Translations under genes and position numbers: made by a program
Assembly: GCA_012521615.1 (NCBI GenBank)
Contig: JAAYMA010000048.1
Location: 1 to 64,000 of the forward strand
Source of the DNA: Clostridiaceae bacterium
GTDB taxonomy: Bacteria > Bacillota > Clostridia > DSM-8532
Length of the DNA: 64,000 nt
Direction of reading: 5' to 3'
In this document: in pieces, positions 45,566-54,642 of the stretch
Layout: each line of letters begins with the position of its first letter
How positions within the stretch are numbered: position 1 is the first letter of the stretch
The notes under the pieces: generated by a model
The model's database searches: none
Seen by the model: the letters and a program-made list of their open reading frames with translations, nothing else
Told to the model about the DNA's origin: nothing

Positions 45566-46405
45566 TCAGGTGTAAAGCATTCTCACTGCTATTTCCAGAA
45601 CCTTTGCCGGCAGAATTTTTTTGAGAAATAAAATCAGTTTATACTGAAAACCTACAGTAGTCCTGACGGGTGGATTTTTCCTGACTGCCATTTTGTATAT
45701 GGTTTTGGCCACTTTTTCAGGTGATACTCCATTTTGTTCATCGCGCTCCATACGGGCAATAGATTTTTTGAAGCTCTCAAAGTAAGGGCTGTTTTGATTG
45801 GCATTTTCAGAATAAATACGGTTACTTGTAAATTCTGTTTTTGTATCTCCCGGCTCTACCAGACAGACCTTAATATTAAAAGGGGATACCTCATATCTCA
45901 ATGCCTCCATTATACTTTCCAATGCAAACTTACTGGAACTGTAATGAGCCTGGTACGGAATGGATATCACACCGGCAACAGAACTTAAAGCAATAATTTT
46001 TCCAAATCCCTGTTTTCTCATCACAGGGAGAATTGCCTTAATGACCCGGAGTGAACCGAAAAAGTTTACCTCAAACTGTTTTTTCGCCTCATCCATTGTT
46101 GTATCCTCAATTGAACCTGCAATACCCATGCCGGCATTGCTGACAAGTACATCAATATGCCCTTCTTTGAAAAGAACAACATCAATTGCATTTTTAACTG
46201 AGTCGTCACTTGTGACATCCAGGGGGATCATATCAATGAAACCACCGCTCTGAGCATCGGAATATGTATGCTTGTCACTTATCTCAGCCTTTCTGGATGT
46301 GCCGTATACATGGTATCCTTTTTTCATAAAAAGTTCGGCTGCAGCTTTGCCGATTCCCGAGGAAGCACCGGTAATCAAAATTACCTGGTTTTTCATATTT
46401 CCCAC
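45566..46405 (-). CDS. SDR-family oxidoreductase
   Basis: NQVILITGASSGIGKAAAELFMKKGYHVYGTSRK, VSNAGMGIAGSIEDTTMDEAKKQFEVNFFGSLRVI, YSSSK. Confidence 0.9.
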   Translation of the reverse strand: MGNMKNQVILITGASSGIGKAAAELFMKKGYHVYGTSRKAEISDKHTYSDAQSGGFIDMIPLDVTSDDSVKNAIDVVLFKEGHIDVLVSNAGMGIAGSIEDTTMDEAKKQFEVNFFGSLRVIKAILPVMRKQGFGKIIALSSVAGVISIPYQAHYSSSKFALESIMEALRYEVSPFNIKVCLVEPGDTKTEFTSNRIYSENANQNSPYFESFKKSIARMERDEQNGVSPEKVAKTIYKMAVRKNPPVRTTVGFQYKLILFLKKILPAKVLEIAVRMLYT

Positions 46406-46651
46406 CTCGTTTTTTATTTTTTCGTATTTATTGTAATATATAATCGAACAGAAGTATATTGATTTTATTTTATGTGGATTTTGGGGGAATGCAGTTTATT
46501 TTTAAACAATAGAGTTTGGTGGTATGATTTTAACAAATTGAATTTAAGATGTATATTTTTCTGAGATGTGGTAAAATAAAATGGTAATTTTGATATTCTG
46601 GTGTTAATACCAGGTAATAATTAAATACATCCTCAAGATGAAGGAGAGGTT

Positions 46652-47827
46652 ATGATGGATCTTTTTCAAAAATGTTGGGACTATACTTTAGCTAAGGAAG
46701 CAATGGAAGCAGGAATTTACCCCTACTTTCACGCTCTTCAAACCGGACAGGATACTGTAGTAACTATGGAAGGCCGCAGAACAATAATGATCGGCTCCAA
46801 CAACTACCTTGGCCTGACATCTGACCCAAGAGTAATAGACGCCGCTGTGGAGGCTACGAAAAAGTATGGCTCAGGGTGCAGCGGGTCAAGGTTTTTAAAT
46901 GGTACCCTTGATCTGCATCTGGAGCTGGAAAAACAGCTGGCTGATTTTTTACATAAAGAGGCATGCATAACTTTCAGTACAGGGTTCCAGTCCAATCTGG
47001 GGATTATTTCGGCTATAGCAGGACGTAATGATTTAATTTTCTGTGATAAAGAAAACCATGCAAGTATATATGATGCTTGTCGTTTAAGTTATGCAACTAT
47101 GATAAGATACAGACACAATGACATGGAGGACCTGGAGAGGGTTTTGAAAGAGGCTCCTGATAATAAGGGCAAACTTATCGTAACTGATGGGGTCTTTAGC
47201 ATGGGAGGGGAAATATGTAACCTTCCTGAGATTGTAAGATTAGCAAAAAAATACGGTGCACGTGTAATGGTGGATGATGCACATGGCCTGGGAGTATTGG
47301 GTGAACATGGAAGAGGTACTGCCGAATACTTCGGGCTTGAGGATGAGGTTGATATAATAATGGGTACCTTCTCAAAATCTCTTGCCAGCCTTGGTGGATT
47401 CATGGCTGCAAAAGAGGAAATAGTATCCTATGTCAAACACAATTCCCGTCCCTTTATATTTAGTGCCTCAATTCCGCCTGCCAATGCAGCAGCGGCTCTG
47501 CGTGCACTTAATATATTGAAGGAGGAGCCTGAAAGAGTACGTAAAGTAAATGATATTGCCGAATATATGAGGGGGCTGCTAAGAAAGAAAGGTATTCCTT
47601 TACGTGAAACAAAGGTGCCCATAATTCCAATTATGACCTATGACAATATAAGAACCTTTGTTATATGTAAGGAACTTCTGAATGAGGGTGTATATGTTAA
47701 CCCTGTTATTTCACCTGCAGTGCCCCAGGGTCAAAGCATGATCCGTACAAGTTATACTTCCACTCATACCCATGAACTTATGGACGAGGCTGCAGAAATT
47801 TTTGAGAAAGTTTTCTCGCGGGTATAA
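46652..47827 (+). CDS. Alpha-oxoamine synthase family PLP enzyme, resembling bacterial serine palmitoyltransferase
   Basis: AMEAGIYPYFHALQTGQDTVVTMEGRRTIMIGSNNYLGLTSDPRVIDAAVEATKKYGSGCSGSRFLNGTLDLHLELE; PLP-Lys motif GTFSKSLASLGGF. Confidence 0.85.
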   Translation: MMDLFQKCWDYTLAKEAMEAGIYPYFHALQTGQDTVVTMEGRRTIMIGSNNYLGLTSDPRVIDAAVEATKKYGSGCSGSRFLNGTLDLHLELEKQLADFLHKEACITFSTGFQSNLGIISAIAGRNDLIFCDKENHASIYDACRLSYATMIRYRHNDMEDLERVLKEAPDNKGKLIVTDGVFSMGGEICNLPEIVRLAKKYGARVMVDDAHGLGVLGEHGRGTAEYFGLEDEVDIIMGTFSKSLASLGGFMAAKEEIVSYVKHNSRPFIFSASIPPANAAAALRALNILKEEPERVRKVNDIAEYMRGLLRKKGIPLRETKVPIIPIMTYDNIRTFVICKELLNEGVYVNPVISPAVPQGQSMIRTSYTSTHTHELMDEAAEIFEKVFSRV

Positions 47828-47881
47828 GGCATAATAAACAATATACATATATATATATATATTGTAAATTAAAGATAAATA

Positions 47882-47915
47882 AAAAAAGGCTGTTTTTATT
47901 AAAACAGCCTTTAAA
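47882..47915 (-). terminator. Terminator between convergent SPT-like gene and abrB-like gene (works on both strands)
   Basis: aaaaaaaggctgtttt-tatt-aaaacagccttt. Confidence 0.8.
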
Positions 47916-47932
47916 TACAAAAAATAATTTTT

Positions 47933-48178
47933 TTAGGACTCTTTGCTTAAGGATTCTAAACAGTCTGCACAGATATTTTTACCTTTAAATACTTTAATAT
48001 CTTTTGCGTTATCGCAGAAAATGCAAGCGGGTTCATATTTCTTTAAGATAATTGTTGCTCCGTCAACGTATATTTCAAGAGCGTCTTTTTCCGCGATGTT
48101 CAGAGTCCTTCTGAGCTCGATAGGTAATACAACTCTGCCAAGCTCGTCAACCTTACGTACTATACCAGTTGACTTCAT
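47933..48178 (-). CDS. abrB: AbrB/SpoVT-family transition-state regulator
   Basis: MKSTGIVRKVDELGRVVLPIELRRTLNIAEKDALEIYVDGATIILKKYEPACIFC. Confidence 0.93.
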   Translation of the reverse strand: MKSTGIVRKVDELGRVVLPIELRRTLNIAEKDALEIYVDGATIILKKYEPACIFCDNAKDIKVFKGKNICADCLESLSKES

Positions 48179-48407
48179 TATAATCCCCCCAACTTTTCTA
48201 TATATTTTTTGTCCTTAGACATGATACCATAAAATTGTAATGTTGGTCAATATAACATGGACTTATTAAAGTATAAATTGATAAAATTTACTTTATTGTA
48301 ATATAATTTGTCGTTTTTTATAACCATGAGGAAAAATATTTTATGAATAAATGTACAGGCAGGTTACTATGTATTAAAAAGTGAAGCTTTTGTTCAGGGA
48401 AGGTTAT

Positions 48408-48989
48408 ATGCTGAATTTTATATGGGCATTTATGATTTTCATAGGTGTAGTAACCGGCCTTTTACTTGGCAGAACCAAAGAAATCTCGGATGCTGTCCTT
48501 GCAAGCTGTGTTGATTCAATAGAACTGGTCATAACAATGATGGGGGCCATGTGTTTATGGTCGGGTATTATGAGAGTTGCTGAAAAAGCAGGTCTGGTTA
48601 ACAGCCTTGCCAGGCTTCTTAAAGGAGTATTTCGTTTTCTTTTCCCCGGGATACCAAAGGATCATCCTGCCAATGGTGCTGTTGCAGTAAGTATAAGTGC
48701 TGATCTGCTGGGATTGGGAAGTGCAGCCACACCTCTTGGAATTATGGCCATGAAAGAACTTTCAAAAGCCAATGGTAATTCTCCTGTGGCCAGCAATGCC
48801 ATGGTGATGTTTGGTGTCTTAAATGCTGTTTGTATTCAATTGATACCTTCCACTGTTCTTATAATAAGACAGCAGGCGGGATCCCTGAATCCGTCGTCCA
48901 TATTGCCCAATGTGTGGATATCATCTGTCGCCTCAATGATGGCAGGTATTATTGCAGCAAAATTAATGGAGAGGAGAGACAGTCTCTAA
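48408..48989 (+). CDS. spmA: Spore maturation protein A
   Basis: MLNFIWAFMIFIGVVTGLLLGRTKEISDAVLASCVDSIELVITMMGAMCLWSGIMRVAEKAGL. Confidence 0.92.
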   Translation: MLNFIWAFMIFIGVVTGLLLGRTKEISDAVLASCVDSIELVITMMGAMCLWSGIMRVAEKAGLVNSLARLLKGVFRFLFPGIPKDHPANGAVAVSISADLLGLGSAATPLGIMAMKELSKANGNSPVASNAMVMFGVLNAVCIQLIPSTVLIIRQQAGSLNPSSILPNVWISSVASMMAGIIAAKLMERRDSL

Positions 48990-49508
48990 ATGATAGATTT
49001 TATCTCAAGATTTTCTGTACCCGGCATTATATTATTTATAGTTTTAATAGGTTACTTAAGGAAAGTGCCTGTTTTTGATGTATTTGTTGAAGGTGCAAAG
49101 GAGGGGGCAAGGGCAGCTTTTGATGTTCTGCCTGTAATGGTGGGAATTCTTGCAGCAGTTTCATTACTGAATGCCTCAGGCTTTATTGATATCCTTGCCA
49201 ACCTGATTGAAAAGCCATTAAGCTTATTTGGAATTCCGCCGGAAATAGTTCCGATTTTAATCATACGTCCATTTTCAGGCAGTGCGTCTTTAGGTTTGTT
49301 TACCCAGCAGATAAAAGTCTTTGGGGCTGACAGTTATTTAGGTAAAGTTATCTCAACTATTATGGGTTCAAGTGAAACTGTTCTTTATACGCTTCCTGTA
49401 TATTTCGGTGCGGCAAACGTGAAAAACACACGCCACGCCTTAGCCGCATCTCTTATTGCGTCTTACTTTGGAATGCTGGTTTCGGTTTATATATGTAAAG
49501 TCCTTTAA
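48990..49508 (+). CDS. spmB: Spore maturation protein B
   Basis: VPVFDVFVEGAKEGARAAFDVLPVMVGILAAVSLLNASGFIDIL, IIRPFSGSASLGLF, adjacent to spmA. Confidence 0.93.
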   Translation: MIDFISRFSVPGIILFIVLIGYLRKVPVFDVFVEGAKEGARAAFDVLPVMVGILAAVSLLNASGFIDILANLIEKPLSLFGIPPEIVPILIIRPFSGSASLGLFTQQIKVFGADSYLGKVISTIMGSSETVLYTLPVYFGAANVKNTRHALAASLIASYFGMLVSVYICKVL

Positions 49509-49672
49509 TAAAAGTCCTTTAATAAATGAATAATTCTTTTATACATATCTGAATTTCTTAGCTGATCAAAAGCAAACTAATTATCACCTTCTTTTATGCT
49601 GTGCAATATGATGATATTACAGAAAACAAAAATATTGTTCGGTGGGGGCTGTACCAAAAGAGGAGGGTGAGT

Positions 49673-50446
49673 ATGTCAAAAGAAGATATTGTCAGGGTTG
49701 AACATGTCGGGATGAAATACCAGTCTGTTAATGGTGAAATAGATGCAATACAAGATGTATCTTTTACTGTAAAAAAAGGTGAATTCGTTGGTATTGTAGG
49801 TCCAAGCGGTTGTGGAAAATCAACACTACTTTCTATTATTTCCGGGCTTTTAAGACCAAGTCAGGGAAAGGTTTTCATTAATGATGAAGAAGTAGTAAAG
49901 ACATCTGAAAAAGTAGGCTATATGCTTCAAAAAGATCATCTTTTTGATTGGCGTACAATATATCAGAATGTAATTTTGGGGCTGGAGATAAGGAAAAATC
50001 TCACAAATGAAAACAAAGAGTATGTCCTGCATCTCTTAAAAACCTATGGTCTTTATGAATTCAAAGACAAATCCCCGAAACAGCTATCAGGAGGAATGCG
50101 TCAACGTGCGGCATTAATCCGTACTCTCGCTGTTAAACCAGAAATTTTGCTTTTAGATGAAGCGTTCTCCGCATTGGATTACCAAACCAGACTGGTTGTA
50201 ACTGAAGATATTTACAGCATTATTAAAAGTGAGGGTAAAACTGCTATTATGGTCACTCATGATATCTCTGAAAGTATCAGTATGTCTGACAGAGTTATTG
50301 TTTTAACCAAAAGACCTGCGACCATAAAAAATGTTTATGAAATAGACCTGGGCTGCCCAAACAGGACACCGCTGAAATGCAGGGAGGCTCCAAAATTCAG
50401 AGAGTATTTCAATGCTATATGGAAGGAGCTGGATGTACATGTATGA
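49673..50446 (+). CDS. ABC transporter ATP-binding protein (nitrate/sulfonate/NMT1 type)
   Basis: FVGIVGPSGCGKSTLLSIISGLL, LSGGMRQRAALIRTL, LLLDEAFSALD. Confidence 0.92.
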   Translation: MSKEDIVRVEHVGMKYQSVNGEIDAIQDVSFTVKKGEFVGIVGPSGCGKSTLLSIISGLLRPSQGKVFINDEEVVKTSEKVGYMLQKDHLFDWRTIYQNVILGLEIRKNLTNENKEYVLHLLKTYGLYEFKDKSPKQLSGGMRQRAALIRTLAVKPEILLLDEAFSALDYQTRLVVTEDIYSIIKSEGKTAIMVTHDISESISMSDRVIVLTKRPATIKNVYEIDLGCPNRTPLKCREAPKFREYFNAIWKELDVHV

Positions 50447-51257
50447 TAATAATAATTTGTCGCCTGAAAGAATCAAATATCTGAAAAAAATCAAAAGGCA
50501 GAAAATTGCAACATGGTCCATAAGGCTCTTAATACTGGTATTGTTTTTTGCTGTCTGGGAAGTGGCGGCGAACTTAAAATTAATAGATACCTTTGTTACA
50601 AGTCAGCCATCCAGAATGGTTAAGACACTTGTAAATCTATATAAGGGAGGAGATCTCTTTTTACATATAGGAGTAACATGTTTGGAAACTGTTGCAGGAT
50701 TTATAATAGGTACGATATTGGGAACTTTAATTGCTGTTATGTTGTGGTGGTCGGATTTTGCATCCCGTGTGATGGAACCCTACCTTGTGGTATTAAACAG
50801 TCTGCCCAAGGTTGCATTAGGACCAATATTTATTATATGGATTGGTGCCGGACCTTCAGCCATTATTGCTATGGCTTTGGCTATATCACTCATAGTTACA
50901 ATCCTGGAAGTTCTAAATGCCTTTATACATACAGATGAAGAAAAGATCAAACTTGTCGAGACTTTTGGGGCAAATCGTCTGCAGGTCTTTACAAAAGTGG
51001 TTTTCCCTTCAAATATACCTGCCATGATAAATGCACTTAAAGTGAATGTCGGACTTTCCTGGGTAGGTGTTATAACTGGTGAGTTCCTGGTGTCAAAAGC
51101 CGGATTGGGATACCTTATAGTCTACGGCGGACAGGTATTCCAGCTTGATTTGGTCATGACAAGTGTCATTATTCTGGCAGTTGCAGCGGCTCTTATGTAC
51201 CAGGGCGTGGTCTTGTTACAAAAAAGACTGGCAGGAAGGCAGGCTTCAGACAAATAA
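50439..51257 (+). CDS. ABC transporter permease (SsuC-like)
   Basis: Multiple TM segments; TCLETVAGFIIGTILGTLIAVML, LPKVALGPIFIIWIGAGPSAIIAMALAISLIVTILEV. Confidence 0.9.
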   Translation: MYDNNNLSPERIKYLKKIKRQKIATWSIRLLILVLFFAVWEVAANLKLIDTFVTSQPSRMVKTLVNLYKGGDLFLHIGVTCLETVAGFIIGTILGTLIAVMLWWSDFASRVMEPYLVVLNSLPKVALGPIFIIWIGAGPSAIIAMALAISLIVTILEVLNAFIHTDEEKIKLVETFGANRLQVFTKVVFPSNIPAMINALKVNVGLSWVGVITGEFLVSKAGLGYLIVYGGQVFQLDLVMTSVIILAVAAALMYQGVVLLQKRLAGRQASDK

Positions 51258-51350
51258 TTTAAGAAGTTTTTGTATAAAGAAGTGTAAGAAAAGGAAATGA
51301 AGGCAAGCCATTAATAAATGGCATAAAAATTTATTAAAAGGAGTGATAGA

Positions 51351-52358
51351 ATGAAAAAATTAGGTCTTATCTTTGTTACCATACTTTTATTACTGTCTAT
51401 TATCCTTGCAGGATGTCAAAATTCAAAAGATGGCAAAATAAAAATAACATTGAATGAGGTAACGAGATCTGTATTCTATTCCCCTCAGTATGTAGCAATG
51501 AGCAAAGGATTTTTTGAGGAAGAAGGTTTAGAAATTGAAACCGTAACTGGTCAGGGAGCCGACAAAGTTATGACCGCAGTTGTATCGGGACAGGTGGATA
51601 TAGGTTTTTCCGGACCTGAAGCATGTGTATATGTATATAATGAGGGTAAAGAAGATTACGCTGTAGTCTTTGCACAGCTTACCAAAAGAGATGGCTCCTT
51701 TTTGGTAGGAAGGGAGCCCGAGCCCGATTTCAAATGGGAGAATTTAAGAGGGAAATATATAATTGGCGGAAGAAAGGGTGGCGTTCCGCTGATGACATTG
51801 GAATATGTACTTAAACAGCATGGCCTTGTTCCTAATGTCGATTTAACAGTGGATACCAGCATACAGTTTGCAGTAATGGCGGGCGCCTTTACCGGGGGGA
51901 TAGGAGATTATGTTACATTATTTGAGCCTACCGCCACAATGCTGGAACAGGAACAAAAGGGTTATGTGCTGGCTTCTATAGGGCAGGAGAGCGGTGAGAT
52001 ACCCTATACATGCTATTACGCAAGAAAGAGTTACATAGAGCAGAATCCTGAGATCATTCAAAAATTCACCAATGCTATTTATAAAGGACAATTATGGTGT
52101 GATACCCATACACCAGGAGAAATTGCGGAAGTTATCCATGAATTTTTCCCTGATACCGATATAGAAACACTTGAAGCTGTTGCAAAGCGTTATAAGGAAA
52201 TAGATGCATGGAACCAGGATCCCATTTTGAAAGAAGATTCTCTTAACCGTCTGCAGGATGTAATGGAGGAAGCAGGTGAGCTCAATGTAAGAGCCCCCTA
52301 TGATAAAATTGTGACTACCTCTTTTGCAGAACAGGCAATAAAAGAAATCAAAAAATAA
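51351..52358 (+). CDS. ABC transporter substrate-binding lipoprotein (NMT1/THI5-like)
   Basis: Lipobox IILAGCQNS; EVTRSVFYSPQYVAMSKGFFEEEGLEIETVTGQGADKVMTAVVSGQVDIGFSGPE. Confidence 0.9.
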   Translation: MKKLGLIFVTILLLLSIILAGCQNSKDGKIKITLNEVTRSVFYSPQYVAMSKGFFEEEGLEIETVTGQGADKVMTAVVSGQVDIGFSGPEACVYVYNEGKEDYAVVFAQLTKRDGSFLVGREPEPDFKWENLRGKYIIGGRKGGVPLMTLEYVLKQHGLVPNVDLTVDTSIQFAVMAGAFTGGIGDYVTLFEPTATMLEQEQKGYVLASIGQESGEIPYTCYYARKSYIEQNPEIIQKFTNAIYKGQLWCDTHTPGEIAEVIHEFFPDTDIETLEAVAKRYKEIDAWNQDPILKEDSLNRLQDVMEEAGELNVRAPYDKIVTTSFAEQAIKEIKK

Positions 52359-52403
52359 ATTATTGCTATCACTGATAAAACAGATATCGTATAAAATCCA
52401 GAA

Positions 52404-52446
52404 AAAAGACTGCCGGAAAATTTGTTTTCAGGCAGTCTTTTTTTTG
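52404..52446 (+). terminator. Rho-independent terminator after ABC transporter
   Basis: aaaagactgcc-ggaaaatttgttttca-ggcagtctttttttt. Confidence 0.9.
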
Positions 52447-52492
52447 GTGTGTCAGGCATAAAAAGACTGTTTATAACAAGTTTCAATACTTA

Positions 52493-52521
52493 TTGACAAA
52501 GGAATTACCATCTGATAGTAT
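52493..52521 (+). promoter_or_regulatory. Sigma-A promoter of purine riboswitch/permease transcript
   Basis: ttgaca (52493-52498), 17-nt spacer, tagtat (52516-52521). Confidence 0.65.
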
Positions 52522-52545
52522 TATCATGTCAATTGAATAGGGAAC

Positions 52546-52617
52546 AAACTCATATAATTCTGCCGATATGGGGCGGAAGTATCTACCAAACAACCTTAAA
52601 TTGTTTGACTATGAGTG
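52546..52617 (+). ncRNA. Purine riboswitch aptamer, guanine/hypoxanthine type
   Basis: aactcatataattctgccgatatggggcggaagtatctaccaaacaaccttaaattgtttgactatgagt: P1 aactcat/atgagt, J1/2 ATATAAT, J2/3 GTATCTACC, and GACTATG with C at the ligand-pairing position. Confidence 0.96.
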
Positions 52618-52739
52618 AAATTATTAATGCTGGAGATATCAGCATTCCGTGTAGACTTGATTTAAGTTGCTCATTTAATTGTAGCAAAGCTTTGCAGGTT
52701 TGCTGGAGGTGTGATATCTGCGCGGTTATGCCGATTTAA

Positions 52740-52776
52740 AGCAAATAGATTTCACTTGTAATCTATTTGCTTTTTT
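52740..52776 (+). terminator. Riboswitch-controlled terminator
   Basis: agcaaatagatt-tcacttgt-aatctatttgcttttttt. Confidence 0.85.
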
Positions 52777-52960
52777 AGTTTATACCAGAAAAATTATGAA
52801 TATGCATATGGAATGCAGTATATGGTTTCAGACAATACTAAGAATTAGCTATGCATATTGGAAGTTTTTATGGTATTCGACCTATACAATTGAACAAACT
52901 TAATTAATTTCTATACACTTAGAAAATTAAGTGATAAATAATTTCAGGAGGGGAAAACCT

Positions 52961-54382
52961 ATGGGATTTCTTGAGAAAAAATTCCATCTAAAAGAAAGTG
53001 GTACTAATGTACGTACCGAGTTTGTTGCAGGATTGACAACATTTGTTACTATGGCTTATATAATCATGGTCAATCCCAGCATACTTGAACAATCAGGCAT
53101 GCCTTGGGGTGCTGTATTCCTCGCGACTATTATTGCATCAATAATTGGAACACTCGTAATGGGGCTGGTGGCTAATGTTCCTTATGCACAGGCTCCTGGT
53201 ATGGGACTTAATGCATTCTTTGTATTCACTGTAGTTATCGGTCTCAAATTCACCTGGCAGGAAGCACTAGCCATGGTATTTATCTGTGGTCTTATCAATA
53301 TTTTTATTACTGTAACCAAGATTCGTAAATTAATCATTAAAGCAATTCCTGAAAGTCTGCAAAATGCGATTGGCGGCGGAATAGGTATTTTCATAGCTTA
53401 TATAGGTATTAAAAGTGCAGGACTTCTCAATTTTACCTCAGATCCGGGAACCTATGTTCAGTTAGGTGAAGGCGGCACAGTTATTGCAAATTCAAGTGCA
53501 GTTCCCGCTATCGTTCCATTAAATACTCCTGGTGTTCTGCTTGCTATTTTCGGTATCGTTCTTACATTCATTCTTCTTGTTTGTAATGTCAAAGGCGCTA
53601 TTTTGATCGGTATAGCAGCAACTGCAATTCTTGGAATTCCTCTGGGTGTTACTCAGATGGGAGATACCATCAGCTTTTCAGAGGCTTTATCACAGCTTCC
53701 TGAGACTATGTTTGCAGCTTTTGGTAATCCGGGTTTGTTATCGCTGTTTAGTGATCCAAGCAGAATTCCTCTGGTGTTAATGACAATTTTTGCATTCAGC
53801 TTGTCAGATACTTTTGATACCATCGGTACTTTCATTGGAACAGGCAGAAGAAGCGGAATATTTGATGAAAAGGACGAAGAGGCTCTCTTCAGCAGCACAG
53901 GCTTTAAGTCCAAAATGGATAAGGCTCTGTTTGCCGATGCTACCGCTACTTCAATAGGTGCTATCTTTGGTACCTCCAATACCACCACCTATGTTGAGAG
54001 CGCTGCAGGTATTGGTGCTGGAGGACGTACAGGTTTGACAAGTGTTTTTGTGGCAATCTTTTTCGCACTTAGTGCTTTCTTTGCCCCTGTTATCAGTGCT
54101 ATTCCTGCCGAGGCAACCTCTGCAGCTCTGATTGCTGTTGGTATAATGATGCTGTCTGCATTCAAGGATATTAAATGGGATGATCTGGCTGAAGCCATTC
54201 CGGCATTCTTTGCAGGTATCTTCATGGCATTGTGCTACAGCATTTCCTACGGTATTGCCACAGGTTTCATTTTCTATTGCATAGTAAAAGTGTTCAAACG
54301 CGAGGCCAAGGATATCAATCCTGTTCTGTGGGTATCAGTTATCTTGTTTATAATTAACTTTGCCATTCTTGCAATTATCTAA
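52961..54382 (+). CDS. NCS2-family guanine/hypoxanthine permease (PbuG/AzgA type)
   Basis: MGFLEKKFHLKESGTNVRTEFVAGLTTFVTMAYIIMVNPSIL, NVPYAQAPGMGLNAFF; RBS aggaggggaaa; downstream of a guanine riboswitch. Confidence 0.95.
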   Translation: MGFLEKKFHLKESGTNVRTEFVAGLTTFVTMAYIIMVNPSILEQSGMPWGAVFLATIIASIIGTLVMGLVANVPYAQAPGMGLNAFFVFTVVIGLKFTWQEALAMVFICGLINIFITVTKIRKLIIKAIPESLQNAIGGGIGIFIAYIGIKSAGLLNFTSDPGTYVQLGEGGTVIANSSAVPAIVPLNTPGVLLAIFGIVLTFILLVCNVKGAILIGIAATAILGIPLGVTQMGDTISFSEALSQLPETMFAAFGNPGLLSLFSDPSRIPLVLMTIFAFSLSDTFDTIGTFIGTGRRSGIFDEKDEEALFSSTGFKSKMDKALFADATATSIGAIFGTSNTTTYVESAAGIGAGGRTGLTSVFVAIFFALSAFFAPVISAIPAEATSAALIAVGIMMLSAFKDIKWDDLAEAIPAFFAGIFMALCYSISYGIATGFIFYCIVKVFKREAKDINPVLWVSVILFIINFAILAII

Positions 54383-54397
54383 ATCAAAGTACATTAA

Positions 54398-54440
54398 CAT
54401 ATGCTCCGCCTGATTGTCCGGGCGGAGCATATGTTTAATA
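54398..54440 (+). terminator. Terminator hairpin after NCS2 permease
   Basis: catatgctccgcc-tgattgtccg-ggcggagcatatg, 13-bp perfect arms. Confidence 0.8.
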
Positions 54441-54642
54441 TCCGGATTTTATGTTGTTTTCAGAAATAGACTGAAACAAAATAAATTAGTAAGATTTGCC
54501 TGGCAGATAGTCATTTTGATGATCTGCCAGTTTGTTTTATGTATTTAGATGTGTATTTTAAACAGCTTGAATTTTGCAAATGATTAAGTGATAATGGTGT
54601 CAAAGTGGATTAAACATAAGATCTCTTTAGGAAAGAGGTGCA

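Noticed and set aside
47845-47872. AT dinucleotide run (atatatatatatat) after the SPT-like gene
   Set aside because: Simple sequence in an AT-rich intergenic region; no sign of function.
49509-49672. Possible TPP riboswitch before the NMT1-type ABC operon
   Set aside because: Conserved CTGAGA and ACCTGATC elements are not present.
52533-52739. 68-aa ORF in the NCS2 permease leader
   Set aside because: Overlaps the purine aptamer exactly; no RBS; not a protein-like sequence.
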